A DNA stretch of 6,178 nt from Spirochaetaceae bacterium (GTDB lineage Bacteria > Spirochaetota > Spirochaetia > Treponematales > Breznakiellaceae), in NCBI GenBank assembly GCA_031265015.1, contig JAISDG010000197.1, positions 1 through 6,178 of the forward strand, read 5' to 3'. This document shows, piece after piece, positions 1-5,102 of this stretch (position 1 is the stretch's first letter; each line of letters begins with the position of its first letter). Below the pieces are notes generated by a model. That model had not been told where the DNA came from and ran no database searches. It saw only the letters and a list, made by a program, of their open reading frames with translations. The position numbers were made by a program, and so were the translations under genes.

Positions 1-984
1 TTCAACTCTGTTCCGGCCCAATCCTTTTGCCTTTCTCAGGGCCGTATCGGCGGCAAAGGTCAGATCCCGTACATTGTCCGCGTGCCGGGGGGCTACAGCA
101 ATGCCCATACTGGTCCGGATGTGCAGTTCATCGGTTTCCGAAGATCCCAGCCTGGTAACAATGACCACTTGGTTTGCCACTTTTTCCCGGATCTTTTCAG
201 CTACGGTAACGGCATCCTGTCCCGCCGTATCAGGGAGCAGGACGGCAAACTCGTCTCCCGAAAGCCGGGCGGCAATATCTCCGGGGCGGCCCAGGTGCTT
301 AAGCACCTCCGCCGTGGCAATAATCACCTTGTCCCCCCCCGCGGGCCCGTAACGATCGTTGATGGCATGGACCTTGTCCAGGTCCATCATGATAAGAGAC
401 ATTTCCCGAACGCCCACGGCGCCGGTTCTAAACCGTTCTTTAATGGTTTCTTCCAAAAAACTCCGGTTATAGAGGCCGGTTAATTCATCGGTAATGGCCC
501 GGCGCCGGGCGGTTTCACCCCACTGAACCAAATCCCGCAGGTGCGTGGAAGACTGGTTAAGCCAGCTGTTCTGGACCGCCCCGATGGAATTGAGCATTTT
601 AATGCCTATCATGGGATGATCAAAAATGATCCGGTAAAAATCTATACCCTGAAGGACCATAAGGTCCGAATCTTCCTTGGCGGTAATGGTGGCCGACCGG
701 GGCTCGTTGGCAATGATCGACATTTCCCCCAGAAAGGCGCCGGGAACAATGTCGAACATCCAGCGCCGGGTTCCGTCGGACTGCTTTTTATGGGCGCTTA
801 AGGAACCGGAAAGGAGGATGAACATATCTTCCCCGTGATCCCCCTCGTTAAAGATCGCTTCCCCCGCGGCAAAATGGCGGCGCTCCATAAACGCGGTAAC
901 GGCATTGAATTCCAGGCTGCTCATGGAAGCAAAAAGCGGACAGTTGATCAGCGCCGGATCCTGGATCGGGGGCAGAACGCTCAT
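1..984 (-). CDS. Cyclic-nucleotide-binding domain + GGDEF diguanylate cyclase (3' end cut by the window)
   Basis: Predicted cytoplasmic diguanylate cyclase making c-di-GMP from two GTP, with a CRP-like sensor domain. 328 codons are present, and only a few C-terminal residues should be missing because the terminal GGDEF motif GRNRV is reached. Residues about 10-130 form the cNMP-binding domain. Its phosphate-binding cassette reads LGEMSIIANEPRSATITA, with E87 and R96, the residues that normally hold the ribose and cyclic phosphate. Residues about 130-165 are a helical linker. The GGDEF domain starts at DELTGLYNR (166-174). It has D201 (metal), N209 and D218 (GTP contacts), and S242-G-D-E-F246 as signature loop; SGDEF is a known active variant. 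RPGD (233-236) is the RxxD product-inhibition site at the canonical distance. The ATG overlaps the upstream stop (ATGA), and a GGAAGG lies just before it. The architecture is certain. Cyclase activity and cAMP/cGMP binding are inferred. Confidence 0.9.
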   Translation of the reverse strand, partial: MSVLPPIQDPALINCPLFASMSSLEFNAVTAFMERRHFAAGEAIFNEGDHGEDMFILLSGSLSAHKKQSDGTRRWMFDIVPGAFLGEMSIIANEPRSATITAKEDSDLMVLQGIDFYRIIFDHPMIGIKMLNSIGAVQNSWLNQSSTHLRDLVQWGETARRRAITDELTGLYNRSFLEETIKERFRTGAVGVREMSLIMMDLDKVHAINDRYGPAGGDKVIIATAEVLKHLGRPGDIAARLSGDEFAVLLPDTAGQDAVTVAEKIREKVANQVVIVTRLGSSETDELHIRTSMGIAVAPRHADNVRDLTFAADTALRKAKGLGRNRVE

Positions 985-2006
985 GGCCCTTCCCTGCGAA
1001 CAGGCCGGGGACCCGATCTGTATTCGCTTATTTTTCCGCCGCCGCCGTTTTTCCAGGTATCCAGGAGCAGGGCATAGGTTCCCTTAAACAGATCATCCCA
1101 GACCTGGCCGTCTTCGGGCCAGATCGAATAGGCGATGGTTCCGGTAAAGGAAAAGGCCGGAATATCCCCCTGGGCGGGAACCGGCTCCAGCGCCTGGATG
1201 GAACGGAACAACTCCCTGACCACTTTTTCCGCCAGCACCCGGGGACACTTGTTGATCAAAAGCCCCGTCTCGTTGCTTTTAAAACGCATGGCCCAGCCCC
1301 GGCGCAGCCGGCGGGTTAAGGTCCTAAGGATCTTCGCCAGCCGGATCATCGCTTCGTCTCCGGCTTCATGGCCCCGGGAATCTACCAGGATCTTAAACCG
1401 GTCCGGCTTTAGCATGATAAGGGTCGTGGGGATTTCCAGGATATGGTTAATTTCATCCGTCAGGTAGGTCTGCTTCCAGAGTCCCGTACCGGGATCCTCA
1501 TAGGCCCGGCGCTGGAGTTCGTTCACCCAGGAAAGGTTTTCCAGCAGTATGTTCTGGGTGGATTTGATGCGGCTGGTCATCATCACGATGGAATTGAGCA
1601 GTATCCGGGAAACAATATAGGGTTCTTCGATAGCAAAATCATCCATGGTCAGGCCCATCGCGGGAAACATGACCAGTACCGATTCTTCCACGGCCTCCGC
1701 GACGGCGTCGTATTCCGCCTTGCGGGCAAAGTCAAAATCGCCGATGGTATCCCCCGGGGCGTACTGGGCAAGCTGGTCATCGTCTTCGTCGTCCCGGGGT
1801 TTGTAGACCCGGATAGCCCCTTCAAGGAGGATGTAAAAATGTTCCGCCCTCTGGCCTATGGAAAAGAGTTTTGCCTTTTTTCGAAGGTTGATGATGCAGG
1901 ACCGTTCAACAATATAATCGTAGTCTTTATCAAGAAGGGAGGTAAACAGCTCCGCTTTTTTAATGGGAGCGGGATCCAGCATCTGCTTCAGCGATTGTTC
2001 CAACAA
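981..2006 (-). CDS. cNMP-binding-like + degenerate GGDEF protein (probable non-catalytic paralogue)
   Basis: 341 residues, with the same architecture as the downstream gene. A CRP-like beta-barrel domain spans about 15-130. A linker helix follows, then a GGDEF fold beginning at DPGTGLW (171-177). The fold is still readable (DRFKILVDSRGHEAGDEAM, 202-220), but the catalytic residues are gone. K200 replaces the metal Asp, V208 replaces the substrate Asn, and KSNET (243-247) stands where GGDEF should be. The sensor cassette is also altered: G89-D90 in place of Gly-Glu, and Y99 in place of the phosphate-binding Arg. A very acidic loop (residues 71-77) sits before the cassette. The start is TTG at 2006, chosen because a GGAAGGGG precedes it at good spacing; an adjacent in-frame TTG (2003) is equally possible, and the first ATG (codon 9) has no ribosome site. 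Its stop overlaps the cyclase start, so the two are probably coupled. Inference: a regulatory partner or pseudo-enzyme, not a cyclase. Confidence 0.85.
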   Translation of the reverse strand: MLEQSLKQMLDPAPIKKAELFTSLLDKDYDYIVERSCIINLRKKAKLFSIGQRAEHFYILLEGAIRVYKPRDDEDDDQLAQYAPGDTIGDFDFARKAEYDAVAEAVEESVLVMFPAMGLTMDDFAIEEPYIVSRILLNSIVMMTSRIKSTQNILLENLSWVNELQRRAYEDPGTGLWKQTYLTDEINHILEIPTTLIMLKPDRFKILVDSRGHEAGDEAMIRLAKILRTLTRRLRRGWAMRFKSNETGLLINKCPRVLAEKVVRELFRSIQALEPVPAQGDIPAFSFTGTIAYSIWPEDGQVWDDLFKGTYALLLDTWKNGGGGKISEYRSGPRPVRREGP

Positions 2007-2047
2007 ATACCCCTTCCAAAGAATAATAGCCTTTTTTGCCCTTTTTT
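2007..2047 (-). promoter_or_regulatory. Putative promoter region with two 10-bp-phased A-tracts upstream of the cNMP-GGDEF pair
   Basis: Reading leftwards, two copies of GCAAAAAAG (A6 at 2047-2042 and 2037-2032) are spaced exactly 10 bp apart. A TATTAT hexamer (2028-2023), one base off the -10 consensus, follows, then the GGAAGGGG ribosome site of the TTG-start gene. No good -35 box lies 15-19 bp upstream of the hexamer. The region falls between the aldehyde dehydrogenase stop and this gene, so it could be a weak promoter aided by curved DNA, or only a spacer in a longer transcript. Confidence 0.35.
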
Positions 2048-2076
2048 GCTACTGCCTTTGACATTCAAACCGGGAG

Positions 2077-3570
2077 CTATTTTTCCCAGTACCGGAGGAA
2101 AATCCTAAGCACCTCCGGCAGGGCCGCAAGCCGCCGGCCGGGACCGCCGGTCAGCGCCCGGATCAGGGCTTTAAGGCCGGCGGAGACCTTTTCCGAATAG
2201 GGATGCCAGAAAATGTTCCGCCTGACGGCGGGGAGTATGTCGTCCACCACTACCTGGACTTTTACCATTTCTTTAAACCCCGCTTCCCCGTGGGTTCTTC
2301 CCAGCCCCGAATCCCCGAAGCCTCCCCAGGGAGTCTCCGCCAGGCCGTGGGACATCAGGTGATCGTTTATCATAACCGCGCCCGCGTTGATCCGCGCCGC
2401 CAGCTGCCGGGCCCTGCGGCGGTTCCGGGACCAGACCGATCCTGTTAAGCCGTAGGCAGAGGCGTTGGCTATGCGGAGGGCCTCTTCGTCGTCCGATGCG
2501 GGGATCACCGCCGCAACGGGGCCGAAAATTTCTTCGTTCATCACCGGCATGTCCGGCGTTACGCCGGTAAGCGCCAGAGCCGGAGCCGCGGCCGCCGCCG
2601 CATCCTGGAAAAAGGCCCCTTCACTTTTGGCGGCAATCTGCGCGCCCTTCGCCAGGCAGGCTTCTATCTGTCTGCATACCGTTTGTTTTTGTTTAAGGCT
2701 TGCCATGGGTCCCAGATCAATCCCCTGGCGCAGGCCCCGGATGAGGGCGCAGAATTTTTCCAGGAAAGCATCGTAGACCTTCCGGTGAACAATGATCCGC
2801 TGGACGCCCCCGCAGGACTGGCCGGCGTTGGAAAAGGCCGCCCAGACCAGGCCCCCGGCGGCCCGGTCCAGCGCGGCGTCCTCCCGGACGATAGCCGCGT
2901 CGGCGCCGCCCAGTTCCAGCACCAGGGGAAGAAGCCGGGGCGCGGCCAGGGCCATCAGTTCCCGGCCGGTAGCGGTGGAACCGGTAAAGAAGAGTTTATC
3001 CACCCCCGGCGCGGCGGCGGACCCGATAAAGGCGGGGCCCGCTTCCCTGCCGGGCAGTTCCACATAGGTAAAAAGCCCTTCAGGCAGTTCCGCGGCCCCG
3101 AAAAGCACCTCCAAAGAGCGGCCCACGCCGGGGGTAAGGGACGCGGTTTTAAGGAGGACCGCATTCCCCGCCAGCAGGGCCATGACCACTTCCGAAAAGG
3201 GTATGGCAAAGGGATAATTCCAGGGAGAAATGATTCCCACCACTCCCCAGGGTTTGTATACCAGGGAACTGCGCTTGTTAAACATCAGCAGGCTGCCCAT
3301 CCCTGCGGGAGTCTCCGCAAGAAAACGCCGCCCCATCCTCCGGTAATAGCCCAGGGCCATGACCGCGGGAACCAGTTCCGCCGCCAGGGCGTCCAGGGGG
3401 AGCTTTCCGTTTTCCCGGTGGATGGTTTCGCTGATGTCGTCAACATGGGCGGCCAGATACGAAGCGGCCTTTTTCAGATGGGCGGAACGCTTCCCGTAAG
3501 GCAGTAGGGCCCAGGCCTTTTGGGCTTCCCGGGCCCGGACAATAATCGAAGCCAGCTCTTTACTCTTCAT
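2077..3570 (-). CDS. NAD(P)-dependent aldehyde dehydrogenase (ALDH superfamily)
   Basis: 497 residues, the usual full length for ALDH. It oxidises an aldehyde to a carboxylic acid with NAD(P)+. Motifs in order: SPWNYPF with oxyanion Asn118; K141 in the cofactor segment GNAVLLK; FFTGSTATG (194-202) of the Rossmann turn; general-base E219 in LELGG; nucleophile C253 in NAGQSCGG; E347 in EEIFGPV; and TPWGGFGDSGLGR (413-425). All catalytic residues are present. The ELGGK lysine is Ala223, a departure from most family members. An alanine-rich stretch (about 323-331) lies in a variable region. The C-terminal 45 residues, past the normal core, are basic and amphipathic and recall tails of fatty-aldehyde dehydrogenases that touch membranes. 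The ATG at 3570 has an excellent GGAGG six bases upstream, inside the preceding SDR gene, and overlaps that gene's stop (ATGA). The context suggests it takes the aldehyde made by the SDR. The substrate is unknown; long-chain or other lipophilic aldehydes are a guess. Confidence 0.95.
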   Translation of the reverse strand: MKSKELASIIVRAREAQKAWALLPYGKRSAHLKKAASYLAAHVDDISETIHRENGKLPLDALAAELVPAVMALGYYRRMGRRFLAETPAGMGSLLMFNKRSSLVYKPWGVVGIISPWNYPFAIPFSEVVMALLAGNAVLLKTASLTPGVGRSLEVLFGAAELPEGLFTYVELPGREAGPAFIGSAAAPGVDKLFFTGSTATGRELMALAAPRLLPLVLELGGADAAIVREDAALDRAAGGLVWAAFSNAGQSCGGVQRIIVHRKVYDAFLEKFCALIRGLRQGIDLGPMASLKQKQTVCRQIEACLAKGAQIAAKSEGAFFQDAAAAAAPALALTGVTPDMPVMNEEIFGPVAAVIPASDDEEALRIANASAYGLTGSVWSRNRRRARQLAARINAGAVMINDHLMSHGLAETPWGGFGDSGLGRTHGEAGFKEMVKVQVVVDDILPAVRRNIFWHPYSEKVSAGLKALIRALTGGPGRRLAALPEVLRIFLRYWEK

Positions 3571-4391
3571 CCCGTACCTCCATTTCTTCCCGTAAACTCA
3601 TCCATGGCGTGGCTTATGCCGAAAAAGTCCGCCATGGCGTCAAGAAAACCCAGGGGGAACAGCCGGAGCAGAAGGACCGCGTTGGCAAAGGGCGGTATGA
3701 CAAGACGCCTGCGCTTATTCAGTACGGCTTTGACAATGCGCCGTACCGCATACCGGGGCTCCATGACCGGCAGCAGCAGGGGAAACCGGGTTTTGACCCC
3801 GGCGAACATCCCCGTATCGATAAAGAAGGGACAGATTACCGTGGTTTTAACGGCGCTCTTCATGCGGCGCAGTTCCATCCGCAGGGATTCGTCAAAACCC
3901 ACCGAGGCAAATTTGGAAGCGCAGTAATCCGCCAGGCCCCGGACGCCGATAAGTCCCGCGGCGGAAGCGATGGTAACGATATGGCCGCTGTTTCGTTCCA
4001 GCATGGAAGGAAGAAAAGCCTTGGCGGTCCAGAACAGGGAAAGCACGTTAACCTGTATGGTTTTTTCAATTTTTTCGCCGGGGGTTTCCAGCAGGGTTTT
4101 ACCCGAAACGATACCCGCGTTGTTTACCAAAATATCCACGGGCCCCAGCTTTTTAACAAGCGCCTTTGCCCGGCGGTACACCGCGTCCCCGGCAGATACG
4201 TCGCAGCTCATGCCGGTTATGGAAAGGCCCTCCGCCGCGGCTTCTTTTTCCAGGGCCCGTAAGGCCGGAGCGGCAATATCCCACACCGCCACCCGGCCGC
4301 CCCGCCGGGCAAAGTCCAGGGCCATAAGCCGGCCTATGCCCGAGGCCCCGCCGGTCACCAGTACCAGTTTGCCGCTTATATCCTTCATCAT
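3567..4391 (-). CDS. Short-chain dehydrogenase/reductase, SDR16C / retinol-dehydrogenase-like
   Basis: 274 residues; a classical-type SDR that interconverts an alcohol and its aldehyde or ketone. The cofactor motif TGGASGIG is at 13-20. D38 at the end of beta-2 (VAVWD) predicts NAD(H) over NADP(H). D64 contacts adenine, NNAG is at 90-93, and the catalytic tetrad is N115, S143, Y156, K160 (DYCASKFASVGF). The stretches FLPSMLERNSGHIVTIASAA and TTVICPFFIDTGMF resemble the vertebrate RDH10/SDR16C group as I remember it. That group acts on retinol and other lipophilic alcohols, usually at membranes. A hydrophobic C-terminal region (about 237-259) fits membrane association. Start: two consecutive ATGs (4391, 4388) behind AAAGGGGGGAGG. 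The GGAGG abuts the first ATG, so 4388 or the AAGG further upstream could be what is used. It leads a two-gene unit with the aldehyde dehydrogenase. Family membership is firm; the substrate is not. Confidence 0.93.
   Translation of the reverse strand: MMKDISGKLVLVTGGASGIGRLMALDFARRGGRVAVWDIAAPALRALEKEAAAEGLSITGMSCDVSAGDAVYRRAKALVKKLGPVDILVNNAGIVSGKTLLETPGEKIEKTIQVNVLSLFWTAKAFLPSMLERNSGHIVTIASAAGLIGVRGLADYCASKFASVGFDESLRMELRRMKSAVKTTVICPFFIDTGMFAGVKTRFPLLLPVMEPRYAVRRIVKAVLNKRRRLVIPPFANAVLLLRLFPLGFLDAMADFFGISHAMDEFTGRNGGTG
3577..3581 (-). promoter_or_regulatory. Shine-Dalgarno site GGAGG for the aldehyde dehydrogenase
   Basis: GGAGG on the minus strand lies six bases before the ATG at 3570, within the last codons of the SDR gene. 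It fixes the dehydrogenase start and allows direct initiation as well as coupling through the ATGA overlap. Confidence 0.75.
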
Positions 4392-4422
4392 CCTCCCCCC
4401 TTTATGTCAAAAACGTCAAAAC
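4392..4422 (-). promoter_or_regulatory. SDR leader: G-rich ribosome site and tandem TTTTGAC repeats
   Basis: The minus strand reads TTTTGAC, two bases, TTTTGAC again (4421-4415 and 4412-4406), then ATAAAGGGGGGAGG directly before the ATG. On the plus strand the repeats are GTCAAAAAC and GTCAAAAC at 4406-4422, a 9-bp period. The second copy contains a perfect TTGACA, but it is only 13 bp from the start codon, too close for a -35 box serving this gene. A regulator-binding direct repeat is possible. Confidence 0.3.
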
Positions 4423-4430
4423 CCGGCGCT

Positions 4431-4458
4431 TTATAAAAGATCCTTTACAAAAGGCTTT
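4431..4458 (-). terminator. Weak hairpin at the toxin stop codon, possible terminator
   Basis: On the minus strand CCTTT-TGT-AAAGG (4454-4442) forms a 5-bp stem that spans the PIN gene's TAA. An outer AAAG/CTTT pairing is possible. A short T-rich stretch (ATCTTTTAT) follows. The stem is AT-rich and the T-run short, so termination would be partial at best, and read-through into the SDR gene is likely. Confidence 0.22.
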
Positions 4459-4855
4459 CTATTCCCGCTTTTAAACAGGCCGCTTTTAATTTGCCGTCCA
4501 GCGTACCCAGCGCGGCGTTCTTGCGGACCGCCAGTTCCAGGTACGCCGCTTCCCGGACGCTCAGTTCGTAGAGCCCCGCCAGGTCAAGAAGCCTGTCGGT
4601 ATAATCCCCGGAAAAGAAAACTTCGGTACTAAAGTGATACATGGTAAGAAACCGGTTAATTTCCAGGGCATCGGCATGCTTGAACCGGCCCCGCTTTAAC
4701 GCCGTTAAAAGCAGTTCCGCCATTTCGTCCCAGAACTGAACCGGCACCAGCGTTTCTTCATTGGCAAATTTACGGAACTGATCCTTTACCGAAACGGATT
4801 TTTCATGGGGCAAAAAAAGGGCCGCGCAAAAACTGCAGTCCACCACGCAGATCAT
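4445..4855 (-). CDS. PIN-domain ribonuclease, probable VapC-type toxin
   Basis: 136 residues, a normal VapC length. PIN-domain toxins are Mg2+-dependent ribonucleases that cut tRNA or rRNA and stop translation. The acidic signature is visible: D6 in the N-terminal strand (VVDCSF), E44 in the helix after VPVQFWDE, and D120 in the C-terminal GTLDGKL. The third acid, normally Asp in an S-x-YDAAY-type motif, is a Glu here (LSVREAAYLELA, E102), a conservative change that may keep metal binding. No ribosome site precedes the ATG; it overlaps the antitoxin stop (ATGA at 4852-4855), so translation probably depends on reading the antitoxin first. This is the standard antitoxin-then-toxin order. The fold and family are clear, the RNA target cannot be told, and stand-alone toxicity is inferred. 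Confidence 0.85.
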   Translation of the reverse strand: MICVVDCSFCAALFLPHEKSVSVKDQFRKFANEETLVPVQFWDEMAELLLTALKRGRFKHADALEINRFLTMYHFSTEVFFSGDYTDRLLDLAGLYELSVREAAYLELAVRKNAALGTLDGKLKAACLKAGIESLL

Positions 4856-5037
4856 TTCAGGGTCTGGTAGCTGAAAAGCCGTTCCACGATTTCTTCCCTG
4901 GACAGGGTATCTTCTTTTACCGGAACAATCTGGGCAATGGGTTTACCCTGGCGGAGGATAAAATACTCGTGGCCTTTGACTACCTCTTCTATCATCTCCA
5001 TAAAATAATTTTTGGCGCTGGCGATGTTGATATTCAT
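4852..5037 (-). CDS. Phd/YefM-family antitoxin
   Basis: 61 residues from the ATG at 5037. The N-terminal part (INIASAKNYFMEMIEEV, then GHEYFILRQGKPIAQIVPV) is the Phd/YefM DNA-binding dimer domain: a strand, a helix, then the ITRxGKPxAxLVP-like hairpin, here ILRQGKPIAQIVP. The charged tail SREEIVERLFSYQTLK is the expected toxin-wrapping, protease-sensitive segment. Family members usually have about 75-90 residues, so this one is short at the tail. An in-frame ATG at 5073 would add 12 residues. I prefer 5037 because the family homology begins there and because a -10 box at 5049-5044 would put the RNA start at 5037 itself. GGAG lies only two bases before the ATG. Such proteins repress their own promoter together with the toxin. 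The stop overlaps the PIN-domain start. Confidence 0.85.
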   Translation of the reverse strand: MNINIASAKNYFMEMIEEVVKGHEYFILRQGKPIAQIVPVKEDTLSREEIVERLFSYQTLK

Positions 5038-5073
5038 TGCTCCAGTATACCGTATAATAAGCGCCCTTGTCAT
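5037..5073 (-). promoter_or_regulatory. Sigma-70-like promoter of the antitoxin-toxin operon, leaderless
   Basis: The minus strand has -35 ATGACA (5073-5068), an 18-bp spacer and -10 TATACT (5049-5044); each hexamer is one base off consensus. Seven bases past the -10 lies 5037, the A of the chosen ATG, so the transcript would have no leader. An alternative TATTAT (5059-5054), with a weaker TTGAAG (5084-5079) 19 bp upstream, would give a short leader that includes GGAG. Confidence 0.55.
5046..5056. promoter_or_regulatory. 11-bp palindrome TATAC-C-GTATA, candidate antitoxin operator
   Basis: A perfect inverted repeat with 5-bp arms and a one-base centre overlaps the -10 box of the antitoxin promoter. 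Phd/YefM proteins bind short palindromes in their own promoters, so this is the natural operator candidate. The arms are AT-rich and short, so chance is not excluded. Confidence 0.4.
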
Positions 5074-5102
5074 GAATCCTTCAATAAAGTATTATTTTTT
5101 TT
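5067..5102 (+). promoter_or_regulatory. Sigma-70-like promoter of the transporter, leaderless
   Basis: TTGTCA (5067-5072), a 17-bp spacer, TATTAT (5090-5095); each box is one base off consensus and the spacing is ideal. The predicted RNA start is about 5102, one base before the transporter ATG at 5103. There is no ribosome site upstream, only a run of T, which agrees with a leaderless mRNA. The -35 shares bases 5068-5072 with the -35 of the opposing promoter. Confidence 0.55.

Noticed and set aside
1443..2108. Plus-strand open frame (221 codons) opposite the degenerate cNMP-GGDEF gene
   Set aside because: Antisense shadow of a recognisable gene, with no family motif and no credible promoter.
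2683..3507. Long open frame on the plus strand (274 codons) opposite the aldehyde dehydrogenase
   Set aside because: It lies fully antisense to a gene with all ALDH motifs. Its product is low-complexity (Gly, Pro, Gln, His-rich), as expected from the reverse of GC-rich coding DNA, and no ribosome site was found.
4405..4410. Perfect TTGACA on the minus strand as a promoter for the SDR
   Set aside because: It is only 13 bp from the SDR ATG, leaving no room for a -10 box and start site upstream of the gene.
3609..4632. Plus-strand open frames opposite the SDR and the toxin
   Set aside because: The SDR and PIN motifs on the minus strand explain the sequence; the plus-strand products look like random GC-rich translations.
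5038..5073. Upstream ATG at 5073 as the antitoxin start
   Set aside because: The 12 added residues are not part of the Phd/YefM fold, and the best promoter would start transcription downstream of this ATG. Not excluded: an AAGGA lies a few bases before it.
5091..5102. T-run on the plus strand as a rho-independent terminator
   Set aside because: No GC-rich stem precedes it and no gene ends there on the plus strand; the run lies between the transporter -10 and its ATG.
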